40,118 nucleotides of DNA from the NCBI GenBank assembly GCA_002491245.1, contig DKVO01000014.1, positions 1 through 40,118 on the forward strand, read 5' to 3'. Shown here one piece after another: positions 17,649 to 27,875 of this stretch. This DNA is from Porphyromonadaceae bacterium UBA7176. Lineage in GTDB: Bacteria; Bacteroidota; Bacteroidia; Bacteroidales; Muribaculaceae. The translations under genes and the position numbers were made by a program. Below the pieces are notes generated by a model. The model was not told the DNA's origin. It saw only the letters and a program-made list of their open reading frames with translations, and searched no databases. Positions within the stretch are counted from its first letter, which is position 1. Each line of letters starts with the position of its first letter.

Positions 17649-17690
17649 GTCCGGGCACACCATCAGGTTTACCCGGACGCTCCTTTTTTT
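17649..17690 (+). terminator. Intrinsic terminator-like hairpin with plus-strand T-run
   Basis: GTCCGGG at 17649-17655 pairs with CCCGGAC at 17672-17678, and a run of seven or more T follows at 17683-17690 on the plus strand. No plus-strand gene is recognised upstream; both neighbouring genes run on the minus strand. On the minus strand the hairpin has no T-run after it, but it may still mark the end of the DcaP-like transcript. Confidence 0.55.
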
Positions 17691-17704
17691 ATAAAAGAAT
17701 GTGT

Positions 17705-18970
17705 TCAGAACGAATACTGCACCATAGCCTCAAGACGGTTGGCATGACCACCCGATCCATCGATATTCTTTCGGGTTCCATGCACATATTCCGCGCCTAC
17801 ACGCAGGTCGCCAAGTATGTTATAGAATGCATTTGCCACCACATATTGTCCGTAGCGGTAAGTATCATCCGCCATACCATCGCTATTGTAGAGCTGTGCC
17901 CGGCTGTAAGAGGCCGATACAAAAAACTTCGGGCTGAAATCATATTGCAAACCGGCAGTCCATCCCGAAGAGCCTGGCGCTTTCAGTTTTCCGGCGCAAT
18001 CAGGCACAAGGTCATAACCGATTCCCTCGAGATCATTGATATACGATGCTATACCTTTGCCATAAGTATAATGCCCGAAAATTTTCAGTCCTCCGGCAAT
18101 ACCGCTTACTGCACTCAACTGTACACCCCAGCCGGTGGCAAAACGGTTTGCACCCGATCCGCTCTCGTCGCGGTAGCTCAACTGACGGAGTATACCCGAC
18201 AGGCGCACATGGCTGTCGCCGCCTGACCACCCATACTGTACATAGGCCGGAATATCCGGAAAACGCTGGTTTATCTCGCGAGTCTCGCTCCCCGTCGTAT
18301 AATCGGCCGACGGTAACTCTGCCGAAACCGCATACGAAAAACCACCGTACGACGGACTCGCATACTGCACCGACATATTCTTTGCCGACGTCTGCCCCGA
18401 AGGTCCCTGGTCATCAACAGTCGGCGCCATAGCCGGACCATCGGCGAATGTGCTGCGCATCTTGCCCAAGGTTACATGCCCAACCGACACATATGCCTGT
18501 TTCAGTTTGAGACCATAGCCTCCATTGTCGCCCGTAAAATTAGTCTGTACATACACTATGATACGGCCGACACTCGTCTGACGCGTCACAAGCTTCAGGA
18601 ATATCGACGAATGTGCGGCTGTGGCACCGAAACGCTGGCGCTGCGACGGGTCGAACGGCACAGGTATTTCGTTGGTCACAAAACTGTTGTTGTCAATCGC
18701 TCCACAAAAATCGTATTCTCCTACCGCTTTCACATAACCGCCGATACCAAGCGCCACAGCCCCTTTCTTGTCGAGAAACAGAAAACGGGGAGCTGCCGGG
18801 TCTTCAAAAGCTTGGTTTATATGCTTATACATCATGGCCACATTAGCAATATGATCGGGGTGCGACGCATCTCCCGACACTATCACTGCGCGGTCTGGTA
18901 TCGAATCGGTAGGTTGTGCAACGGCAGCTACAGCTCCCAGCAGAGCAAAGCTCAGAACAGTCTTTTTCAT
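17705..18970 (-). CDS. DcaP-like outer-membrane porin
   Basis: This 421-residue protein has a signal peptide (MKKTVLSFALLGAVAAVAQ). A short N-terminal helical segment (NVAMMYKHINQAF) is followed by porin-type strands: GGYVKAVGEYDFCGAID, SSIFLKLVTRQTSVGRIIVY, LKLKQAYVSVGHVTLGKMRS and others. It ends in LEAMVQYSF with a terminal phenylalanine, the outer-membrane barrel signal. The combination resembles the DcaP trimeric porins of Gram-negative bacteria, which take up small anionic solutes; the substrate here is unknown. It is monocistronic by position, with no promoter box I can name upstream. The gap downstream holds several hairpins. Confidence 0.75.
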   Translation of the reverse strand: MKKTVLSFALLGAVAAVAQPTDSIPDRAVIVSGDASHPDHIANVAMMYKHINQAFEDPAAPRFLFLDKKGAVALGIGGYVKAVGEYDFCGAIDNNSFVTNEIPVPFDPSQRQRFGATAAHSSIFLKLVTRQTSVGRIIVYVQTNFTGDNGGYGLKLKQAYVSVGHVTLGKMRSTFADGPAMAPTVDDQGPSGQTSAKNMSVQYASPSYGGFSYAVSAELPSADYTTGSETREINQRFPDIPAYVQYGWSGGDSHVRLSGILRQLSYRDESGSGANRFATGWGVQLSAVSGIAGGLKIFGHYTYGKGIASYINDLEGIGYDLVPDCAGKLKAPGSSGWTAGLQYDFSPKFFVSASYSRAQLYNSDGMADDTYRYGQYVVANAFYNILGDLRVGAEYVHGTRKNIDGSGGHANRLEAMVQYSF

Positions 18971-19069
18971 TTTAGGCAGAGTCGTTTAGTGTATGTTTAT
19001 TAAAAACCTATACGTAACAAACAACTCCGGTCCTGTTCATGTTCATGCACACTTGCCTAAACAAAAAGA

Positions 19070-19098
19070 GACAGGCCACTACAGCCTGTCCCTTTTTT
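19070..19098. terminator. Bidirectional terminator after the M16 peptidase gene
   Basis: GACAGGC (19070-19076) and GCCTGTC (19084-19090) form a 7-bp stem with a 7-nt loop. T-runs follow on both strands: CCTTTTTTA on plus (19091-19099) and CTCTTTTTGTTT on minus. On the minus strand it lies about 40 bp past the M16 peptidase stop. Confidence 0.8.
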
Positions 19099-19127
19099 AT
19101 CTATAATATATGTCTGATTTAAGACAC

Positions 19128-21983
19128 TTACTTCGAGCTTTCTTCAGCCACTCCTTCTGGATCAAGTACTACCACACGGTAGTTATCCTGATCAAGAACC
19201 TTACGCATGAAGTCCATGACTTCGGCCGGAGTTATCGACTTGATGGCCTCAGCCTTACCCATAAACACATTCACACCGTTGATGCCGGTAGCCTGCATCG
19301 AGCCGGCCCACTCAGTGTTGCTCTTCAGATCTTCATCGTTGGTCTTGAGCATATACTCTATCACCGGTTTGAGTTCGTCTTCCTTCACATCCGAGCCGAC
19401 AGAGTAGAATATATCCTTGATAGCCTTGAGGGTCTCATCTTTCATCTCTACCTTATTGGTCGGGAATGCTGTCTGGAACATCACATTAAGCTCGCCGGTA
19501 CGGCTCATATCGCCGCTTGCACCGATTGAATACACTGCACCCATTTCCTCTCGCACCTTGTTGAGAAGACGCTTCGAAGCTATCTGGGCAGCTACGTTGG
19601 CCAACAGTTTATTCTTCTGCGTGTAAGGCATCTTGGCAAACATTCCGATGAATACAAACGTCTGCGGAGTCTGCATCTTGGCGGTGTAAGAGTCTGTGCG
19701 GCTGCCGGGCTCTACCTCGAAGTCAGGATTGAGTTTGAACGATTTCGAAGCCTTCGACGCATTGCCGGGCAGACTGCCCAGATATTGGAGCATCAGAGGC
19801 TCAAATGTAGCCTCGTCCACATTACCTACAAAATAGAATGTATAGTCGGCTGCATTGCTCATCATGCCCTTCACCATATCCACGATCGCAAGGCGGTCTG
19901 CGGCCTTGAGGTCGTCGACACTGATCATCTGCTTGGCAGGAGCTTTGTACATGCTCTTGATCAAATCTTTCGAGAATATGAAGTTTGGCACACTCTCCTG
20001 ATTGGCGAGCTGGGCTACAGCTGCGTCACGCGAGGCATTGAACTCATCTTCGCGCAGGCCGAAACCGGTAAAGAAGCTGTACACCATCTCCATCAGCGTC
20101 GGCAGGTCTTTGGGCGTCGTGTTACCGCTCATGGTTCGGGTATAGTCATCGAAGCCGAAGTCTACCGATGCCTGCTTGCCCTGGAGGTACTTGCGGATAT
20201 CACTGTTGCTGTAGTCATTAAGGCTGCATCCATTGATTGCCAAAGGTGCATATTTGATCGACGACGCCTTGCTCTGGTCGAGGGTGCTGCCTGCATTGCC
20301 AAGAGCCATAGCCTCGAAGATGATTTCGTTCGACTTGAACTCAGTAGGCTTCACAACTACCTTCACGCCATTCGACAGCGTATACTCCTTGGCACCCCAG
20401 TCCTTGAGTTCCTTCACCGATTTGATCTTGCCGGGTTTGGGAAGCGACGGGATAAGGGGATCCTCGCGCATCTCATCCTTGTAAGGTTCGAGAGTCTCGG
20501 CGTCGACAGCCTCGATTGCAGTGGCGAATTCCTCTTCTGTCGGCACCTTGAAGCCTTCCTTCTCAGGCAGGAGCGCCATAAGCACGCGGTTGTCCTCGGT
20601 CACTACAGCCGGGAGAAGCTTGTTGATCTCCTCGATAGGGTACACCGCTGCAAGCTGATCATACACCTCTTTTTCGAGAGCGATGCCGGGAGCAGGTGTG
20701 TTGTTGAGGAAAAGGTCTACATACTCCTGTACATACGAACCGTTCTCTACATCGTTACGACCCTCATAAGCACGCTCTATCCGCGAGAGGAACTCCGATT
20801 TCGCACGCTCGTACTCACCGATGGTGAAGCCGCCGCGGACAGCGCGGAGAAGTTCGCGGTATGCCTGTGAGAATGCCGGGATCACATCACCGCCCTTGGG
20901 ATCCACATCAAGTGTAAGGGCCGGCATGGTCTTGGAGATGAAGAAGTCGCCGGCATAGATTCGAGCCTTGGCAAACTCTGCCTCAGGGGTAGCGGCGATA
21001 TCTGCGTAGCGGTTGTTCATCATCATGCTCACCATCACCTTCGGATAATTGAGCATGAAGTAATAGTTGGTATTGCGCATCTCGCGAGGCAGGTCGAGGT
21101 TGGGACTCTTGAACATAAGGGCCACGTTCGATGCCTTCACCTCCGGATCAGCCCCTATCGCATAGATGGTACCGGGAGTCTCCTCAACGCTCACATACTC
21201 ACGGGGCGCCGGATTTTCGGGCATCTTGATACTGCCGAAAATCTCCTTGATCTTATTCTCGATATAATCGACATCGACATCACCCACTACGATAATACCC
21301 TGCTGGTCGGGACGGTACCACTTATGGTAATAGTCCACGATAGCCTGCGGAGGGAAGTTGTCGACCACTTCCATCGTTCCGATAGGCAGACGCTCGCCAT
21401 ACTTGTTGTCAGGATAGATAACAGGCAGCAACTTCTCATAAAGACGCATCTCGCCAACCATCGACTGCGACCACTCGTTATGGATCACAGGACGTTCGGC
21501 GTCGATTTCAGCCGGGTCAAGCGTCACTTCGCATGCCCAGTCGTGGAGGATGAGGAGACATGAGTCCTGGACGGCTTTCGATGCCACGGGCACATTGCTG
21601 ATATTGTACACCGTCTCATCGATCGAGGTATAGGCATTGAGGTTCACGCCGAACTTCACACCCTTGCTCTCGAGCCAGTTGATGATTCCCTTGCCGGGGA
21701 AATTGGTCGTGCCGTTGAAGCACATATGCTCAAGAAAGTGGGCAAGACCGCGCTGATGCTCGTCTTCAAGAATTGAGCCTACCTTCTGGGCAATGTAAAA
21801 ATCAGCCTGCCCCTTGGGCAATTCATTGTGACGGATGTAATAAGTCAAACCGTTGTCAAGGACGCCTGTTACCACGGCACTGTCCACCGGCAGCGGTTGC
21901 GGCTGCATCTGAGCCTTGGCAGGCAACGACAGACCGGCAAAAACAGCCAGGGCCATCACACTGCGCATAATCAATTTCTTCAT
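19128..21983 (-). CDS. Secreted M16 family zinc metallopeptidase (insulinase/pitrilysin type)
   Basis: This 951-residue protein has a signal peptide (MKKLIMRSVMALAVFAGLSLPAKA). The inverted zinc motif HFLEH is at residues 82-86 (H82, E85 catalytic, H86), with the third ligand Glu expected near E163 (DAERPVIHNEWSQ). Two M16 halves are visible: an active N-terminal half and an inactive C-terminal half starting near residue 530 (LSNGVKVVVKPTEFKSNEI), as in PqqL-type single-chain periplasmic proteases. The substrate is not known; members of this family degrade peptides and unfolded proteins or take part in nutrient capture. It is followed by a strong terminator and preceded by an 83-bp gap to the GH53 gene. 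Confidence 0.93.
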   Translation of the reverse strand: MKKLIMRSVMALAVFAGLSLPAKAQMQPQPLPVDSAVVTGVLDNGLTYYIRHNELPKGQADFYIAQKVGSILEDEHQRGLAHFLEHMCFNGTTNFPGKGIINWLESKGVKFGVNLNAYTSIDETVYNISNVPVASKAVQDSCLLILHDWACEVTLDPAEIDAERPVIHNEWSQSMVGEMRLYEKLLPVIYPDNKYGERLPIGTMEVVDNFPPQAIVDYYHKWYRPDQQGIIVVGDVDVDYIENKIKEIFGSIKMPENPAPREYVSVEETPGTIYAIGADPEVKASNVALMFKSPNLDLPREMRNTNYYFMLNYPKVMVSMMMNNRYADIAATPEAEFAKARIYAGDFFISKTMPALTLDVDPKGGDVIPAFSQAYRELLRAVRGGFTIGEYERAKSEFLSRIERAYEGRNDVENGSYVQEYVDLFLNNTPAPGIALEKEVYDQLAAVYPIEEINKLLPAVVTEDNRVLMALLPEKEGFKVPTEEEFATAIEAVDAETLEPYKDEMREDPLIPSLPKPGKIKSVKELKDWGAKEYTLSNGVKVVVKPTEFKSNEIIFEAMALGNAGSTLDQSKASSIKYAPLAINGCSLNDYSNSDIRKYLQGKQASVDFGFDDYTRTMSGNTTPKDLPTLMEMVYSFFTGFGLREDEFNASRDAAVAQLANQESVPNFIFSKDLIKSMYKAPAKQMISVDDLKAADRLAIVDMVKGMMSNAADYTFYFVGNVDEATFEPLMLQYLGSLPGNASKASKSFKLNPDFEVEPGSRTDSYTAKMQTPQTFVFIGMFAKMPYTQKNKLLANVAAQIASKRLLNKVREEMGAVYSIGASGDMSRTGELNVMFQTAFPTNKVEMKDETLKAIKDIFYSVGSDVKEDELKPVIEYMLKTNDEDLKSNTEWAGSMQATGINGVNVFMGKAEAIKSITPAEVMDFMRKVLDQDNYRVVVLDPEGVAEESSK

Positions 21984-22066
21984 AGTTATGAATATGTTGT
22001 TTTGTATTCGTTCGTCCTATATTTGACGCAAATAAGGAGCGATTATTTACAAAACAAGCGTTAAAT

Positions 22067-23146
22067 TTAGTTAATACCTTGCGTTTTTGCCTCCTTGAAC
22101 GGATCAAGAGCAACAGTCGGCGCCCCATTGTCGAAACACCCGAGCTGATAGCCTCCGTTATAGCCCGACGGCGCCTGTGGCTCCCAATAGAACACTCCCT
22201 CGACGTCTGCCTTCATCATCTTATCGATGAGCGCTTTACATTCTTCCGCTTCATTCCACTGCATACCTATCTCGCAGATCATCACCGGCTTGCCGTATTT
22301 CTCCTTGACATGGGCGATATTGGCGATGCAATCATCCGACACTTTCTCCCAGCCTGCAGGGCTACCATCCTCTGTCTGCACCCAGAAAGGATACAGCGAC
22401 ATGCCTATCATATCATAACGGCCACCATTGTCGCGGAGGATATCGAAAAAGCGGTCGTAGCGCCACTGGTCATTACCCTGATCGAGATGCGCTATCACCT
22501 TAGCTTCTGGAAACACCGCCTTGACCGCATCATAACCGGCATTGAACAGCCCCGTCAGTTGCTCCGGATTATCGACGTGACCAACCGGATGCATCATGCC
22601 TGGCGTCGTCTCGTTGCCGACCTGCACCCATTCAGGTGTCACTCCTGCACTTTTGAGCGCAGTAAGCACATCCCCGACATGAGCTGCAAGAGCTTTCTTA
22701 AGCTCGTCGTAGCTCAAATCCTCCCAAGCCTTGGGCATTATCTGCTTGCCGGGATCGGCCCAGGTATCCGAAAAGTGGAAGTCAATCATCGTGCGAAGGC
22801 CAAGTTTCTCAGCACGCACTGCCTTGGCAACCACGTCCTCAACACCGTTCCAGCCATCCTCCGGATTGACCCACACGCGCAGACGGATCGCGTTCACGCC
22901 GCAATCGTCGCGCAGCAGCTCCATACATTCTTTCTCTACCCTTTGAGTTCCAGGAGTGAAGAATTTAAGGCCCTCGGCCTCCATCTGCGTGAGCCAACTC
23001 ACATCAGCACCACGGGCAAAGCCGGTCTCCTTAGCCGGATGCTTATCCGCAGGCTCCTCATTATCGGTCGCATGGTGCCCACCGCCACACGACACCGACA
23101 TCATCACGGCAAACATGGCCGCACACATAATCTTTATCGTTTTCAT
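22067..23146 (-). CDS. GH53 arabinogalactan endo-beta-1,4-galactanase, lipoprotein
   Basis: GH53 enzymes cut beta-1,4-galactan side chains of pectin. The chosen ATG at 23146 gives 359 residues with a lipoprotein signal (MMSVSC, Cys20), so the enzyme is probably membrane-anchored and possibly surface-exposed. Family hallmarks are GADVSWLTQMEAEG, IRLRVWVNP, DFHFSDTWADPGKQ, WVQVGNETTPGM (acid/base E179), MIGMSLYPFW and VMICEIGMQWNE (nucleophile E292). The C-terminus YQLGCFDNGAPTVALDPF is typical. The GTG one codon upstream is a weaker start. Unlike many Bacteroidota galactanases it has no SusC/SusD or other carbohydrate genes beside it. It is divergent from ruvX, with about 50 bp between starts. 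Confidence 0.93.
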   Translation of the reverse strand: MKTIKIMCAAMFAVMMSVSCGGGHHATDNEEPADKHPAKETGFARGADVSWLTQMEAEGLKFFTPGTQRVEKECMELLRDDCGVNAIRLRVWVNPEDGWNGVEDVVAKAVRAEKLGLRTMIDFHFSDTWADPGKQIMPKAWEDLSYDELKKALAAHVGDVLTALKSAGVTPEWVQVGNETTPGMMHPVGHVDNPEQLTGLFNAGYDAVKAVFPEAKVIAHLDQGNDQWRYDRFFDILRDNGGRYDMIGMSLYPFWVQTEDGSPAGWEKVSDDCIANIAHVKEKYGKPVMICEIGMQWNEAEECKALIDKMMKADVEGVFYWEPQAPSGYNGGYQLGCFDNGAPTVALDPFKEAKTQGIN

Positions 23147-23179
23147 CACAATATCAACGCCAAATCAAAATATTTATTG

Positions 23180-23187
23180 TAATTTTG
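23180..23187 (+). promoter_or_regulatory. Bacteroidota -7 box (TAATTTTG) for ruvX-def-ettA
   Basis: The sequence is an exact TAnnTTTG match ending 9 bp before the ruvX ATG, implying a leader of only a few bases. No TTTG is present at the -33 position. Confidence 0.55.
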
Positions 23188-23196
23188 CGCTTTGAA

Positions 23197-23637
23197 ATGG
23201 GACGCATTTTATCTATCGATTTCGGGCGGCGCCGTTGTGGCCTTGCCGCTACCGACCCCTTGCGCATCGTTGCCTCGGGCCTGGCTACTGTTGCCACGGC
23301 CCAGCTTGTCGATTTCGTAAGCAAATACACTGCCGCCGAAGGCGTCGACCTTATCGTGGTCGGTGAGCCGCGCGACATGAAAGGAAACCCGTCGGAGTCT
23401 ACGCGCTACCTCAAACCGGCGATTGCACGTCTGCGCAAAGCCTTGCCCGACATGGAGATAATCTCATTCGACGAGCGCTTCACATCAGTCCTCGCCCACC
23501 GGGCCATGCTCGACGGAGGACTTGGCAAGATGGCCAGACGCGACAAAGCCCTCGTCGACGAGATTTCGGCGACCATTATCCTCAACGACTACCTCCAGAG
23601 CCGAGCTTATCAAGAAAAAAACAACACAAAAATATGA
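23197..23637 (+). CDS. ruvX: Holliday junction resolvase-like / pre-16S rRNA nuclease YqgF
   Basis: This 146-residue RNase H-fold nuclease of the YqgF family is implicated in 5' maturation of 16S rRNA. The start ATG at 23197 gives MGRILSIDFGRRRCGLAATD, where the first catalytic Asp sits in IDFG. The family segments VVGEPRDMKGNPSE, SFDERFTSVLA and KALVDEISATIILNDYL follow, the last carrying the second and third acidic residues. A TTG at 23185 is an unlikely alternative because it falls inside the -7 box. The stop overlaps the def start by 4 nt (ATGA), pointing to coupled translation. Confidence 0.93.
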   Translation: MGRILSIDFGRRRCGLAATDPLRIVASGLATVATAQLVDFVSKYTAAEGVDLIVVGEPRDMKGNPSESTRYLKPAIARLRKALPDMEIISFDERFTSVLAHRAMLDGGLGKMARRDKALVDEISATIILNDYLQSRAYQEKNNTKI

Positions 23638-24206
23638 AATTACCTGTATATCTCTACGGACATCCGGTTTTACGGGCCGCCAACGAGCCTCTTGCTGTAG
23701 GCGCCGAAGGCATCAAGGAACTGGTCGCTGCCATGTTCGCTGCCATGTACGAATCCGAAGGCGTCGGGCTTGCAGCACCTCAGATAGGCAAGAACATCCG
23801 TCTTGTCGTAATCGACGCCGACCCCGTGAGCGACACATTCCCCGAGTGTGCCGGCCGCAAGTTCACCCTCATCAACCCCATTGTCGAAGTACTCGACGGC
23901 GACACCGTGTCGCGACCTGAAGGATGCCTCAGCCTGCCCGGCATCAGCGAGAACGTGCCACGCACCGAACACATACGCCTCACCTGGCTCGACGAAGACT
24001 TCAACGAACACACTGAAGAAATAAGCGGCTTCCTTGCACGCATCGTGCAGCACGAATGCGACCATCTCGAAGGCACCCTCTTCATCGACCACCTCTCGGG
24101 CATACGCAAACAGCTCATCAAAGGCAAACTCAACCGCATCCTCACAGGTACTGTTCCCGTAGACTATCCGGTACGCTTCGGCCCCGGGGCAAAACGCCGC
24201 CGCTAA
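23634..24206 (+). CDS. def: Peptide deformylase
   Basis: This enzyme removes the formyl group from the N-terminal methionine of new proteins. It is 190 residues long with the three metalloenzyme motifs intact: GVGLAAPQIG (residues 43-52), EGCLSLPG (metal ligand C98) and QHECDHLEG (H140, E141, H144). It begins inside the ruvX stop codon and is followed after 42 bp by ettA, so these three genes probably form one transcript. Confidence 0.97.
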   Translation: MKLPVYLYGHPVLRAANEPLAVGAEGIKELVAAMFAAMYESEGVGLAAPQIGKNIRLVVIDADPVSDTFPECAGRKFTLINPIVEVLDGDTVSRPEGCLSLPGISENVPRTEHIRLTWLDEDFNEHTEEISGFLARIVQHECDHLEGTLFIDHLSGIRKQLIKGKLNRILTGTVPVDYPVRFGPGAKRRR

Positions 24207-24248
24207 CTAATCACAGACAACTGCATACCTTCAACCACTACCAACGAA

Positions 24249-25934
<1,686 letters not shown>

Positions 25935-25950
25935 ATACAAAGGCTTTTTC

Positions 25951-25981
25951 TTTGGCAATTTGCCGATTGTGACTATCTTTG
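25951..25981 (+). promoter_or_regulatory. Two-element promoter for korA-korB
   Basis: TTTG at 25951-25954 is followed after 19 bp by TATCTTTG at 25974-25981, an exact match to both Bacteroidota promoter boxes. The korA ATG is 41 bp downstream. Confidence 0.8.
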
Positions 25982-26021
25982 CACCGGCGTAAGCCATATC
26001 AGGACTTTAATTTCTTAAATC

Positions 26022-27872
26022 ATGTTGGAGAATACCAATATAAAAACTCTCGACAAGGTTGTTGTCCGCTTTTCCGGCGACTCCGGCGACGGAATGCAGC
26101 TGGCCGGCAACATCTTTACAAACGTGTCGGCCGGTCTCGGCAACCAGGTGTCGACATTCCCTGACTACCCTGCCGAAATACGCGCTCCACAGGGTTCGCT
26201 TGGAGGCGTGTCGGGCTTCCAGGTAAGCGTCGGCAAAGGTGTCCACACCCCCGGCGACAGTTGCGACGTGCTCGTTTCGATGAACGCCGCTGCCCTCAAG
26301 CAGAACCACCGCTTCCTCAAGCCCGGTGGAGTGATCATCGTCGATATCGACTCCTTCCGCGAAAGCGACCTCAAGAAGGCTCAGTACACAACCGACAATC
26401 CTTTTGAGGAACTCGGCATCAAAGCCCAGATTGTCGAAGTGCCCGTCACGACCATGACCAAGGCAGCCTTGGCCGACAGCGGCCTCGACAACAAGAGCGT
26501 CCTCAAATGCCGCAACATCTTCGCTCTCGGCCTGGTATGCTGGCTCTTCGACCGTCCGCTCGACGCCGCCTTGCGCCACCTCCAGAAGAAATTCGCAAAG
26601 AAGCCGGCCGTCTTCGAAGCCAACGCCAAGGTGCTCCAGGCCGGATACGATTACGGACACAACATCCATGCATCGGTCTCGACCTACCGCGTCGAGACCG
26701 AAGACCCCAAACCCGGTGTCTACACCGACATCAACGGCAACACCGCCACTGCATGGGGCCTGATCATGGCTTCCGAGAAATGCGGTCGTCCGCTCTTCCT
26801 CGGCTCCTATCCCATCACCCCGGCCACCGATATCCTCCACGAACTCGCCAAACGCAAGGACCTCGGTGTGAAAGCCTGCCAGATGGAAGACGAAATCGCC
26901 GGTGTATGCTCAGCCATTGGCGCATCATTTGCCGGCAACCTCGCCGTAACATCGACCTCAGGCCCCGGCCTCGCCCTCAAGAGCGAGGGCATAGGTTTGG
27001 CCGTAATGGCCGAGCTGCCACTTGTAATCATCGACGTGCAGCGTGGCGGACCATCCACCGGCCTGCCCACCAAAACCGAGCAGACCGACCTCATGCAGGC
27101 CCTTTACGGCCGCAACGGTGAGTCGCCGCTTGCAGTCGTTGCTCCGGCATCGCCCACCGACTGCTTCACGATGGCCTTCGAAGCCTGCCGCATCGCTGTC
27201 GAACACATGACACCCGTCATCCTGCTCAGCGACGCATTCATCGGCAACGGCTCATCGGCATGGCGCGTACCCGAAGCCGACGAATACCCCGAAATCAAGA
27301 CTCCCAACATACCTGCCGAAAAACTTGCCGGCGGCAACTGGCATGCCTACGACCGCCGCGACAACCTCGGACGCTACTGGCCCATCGGTGGCACCGAAGG
27401 TGCCGCACACCGCCTCGGTGGCCTTGAGAAAGACTCTGTGACAGGCGCAATCTCCAACAACCCTGTCAACCATGAGAAGATGGTACTCCTGCGCCGCGAG
27501 AAAATAGCACGTATCGCCGACGACATCCCCGAGCTCGAACTGCTCGGAAACGCCGATGCCGACACCCTTCTCATAGGCTGGGGCGGTACATACGGCCATC
27601 TCCAAAGCGCCACCGAAGAACTCAACGCCGCAGGTAAGAAAGTGGCATTGGCACACTTCCGCTACATCAACCCACTGCCCAAAAACACCGGAGAGATACT
27701 CGGCCGGTACAAACGTATCATCGTGGCCGAGCTCAACACCGGCATGTTCGCCGACTACCTGCAGTGCCGTTACCCCGACGCACGCATCATGAGGATCAAC
27801 AAGATACAGGGCCAACCATTTGCGGTTTCAGAACTCGTCGACCGCGTAACCAAATATATGGAGGAAGATTAA
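26022..27872 (+). CDS. korA: 2-oxoglutarate:ferredoxin oxidoreductase, fused gamma-alpha subunit
   Basis: With KorB this enzyme converts 2-oxoglutarate and CoA to succinyl-CoA with reduction of ferredoxin, or runs in reverse for CO2 fixation in the anaerobic partial TCA cycle. The 616-residue chain begins with a gamma domain (residues 10-190, VVRFSGDSGDGMQLAGNIF) and continues with an alpha domain from about residue 235 (GSYPITPATDILHELAK, TSTSGPGLALKSEGIGLAV, QRGGPSTGLPTKTEQTDL). The C-terminal domain contains LLIGWGGTYGHLQSATEEL. korB starts 3 bp after the stop. No ferredoxin-like subunit gene is beside them. The 2-oxoglutarate preference is inferred from the family. Confidence 0.92.
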   Translation: MLENTNIKTLDKVVVRFSGDSGDGMQLAGNIFTNVSAGLGNQVSTFPDYPAEIRAPQGSLGGVSGFQVSVGKGVHTPGDSCDVLVSMNAAALKQNHRFLKPGGVIIVDIDSFRESDLKKAQYTTDNPFEELGIKAQIVEVPVTTMTKAALADSGLDNKSVLKCRNIFALGLVCWLFDRPLDAALRHLQKKFAKKPAVFEANAKVLQAGYDYGHNIHASVSTYRVETEDPKPGVYTDINGNTATAWGLIMASEKCGRPLFLGSYPITPATDILHELAKRKDLGVKACQMEDEIAGVCSAIGASFAGNLAVTSTSGPGLALKSEGIGLAVMAELPLVIIDVQRGGPSTGLPTKTEQTDLMQALYGRNGESPLAVVAPASPTDCFTMAFEACRIAVEHMTPVILLSDAFIGNGSSAWRVPEADEYPEIKTPNIPAEKLAGGNWHAYDRRDNLGRYWPIGGTEGAAHRLGGLEKDSVTGAISNNPVNHEKMVLLRREKIARIADDIPELELLGNADADTLLIGWGGTYGHLQSATEELNAAGKKVALAHFRYINPLPKNTGEILGRYKRIIVAELNTGMFADYLQCRYPDARIMRINKIQGQPFAVSELVDRVTKYMEED

Positions 27873-27875
27873 GCT

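Noticed and set aside
19785..20870. Plus-strand open frame of 361 codons opposite the M16 peptidase
   Set aside because: It is a shadow frame; the peptidase frame continues through it without interruption.
22079..23182. Plus-strand open frame of 367 codons opposite the GH53 gene
   Set aside because: The GH53 reading on the minus strand has all catalytic motifs and a lipoprotein signal; the opposite frame has no recognisable features.
26007..26840. Minus-strand open frame of 277 codons opposite korA
   Set aside because: It is a shadow frame without motifs; korA is complete and has its own promoter.
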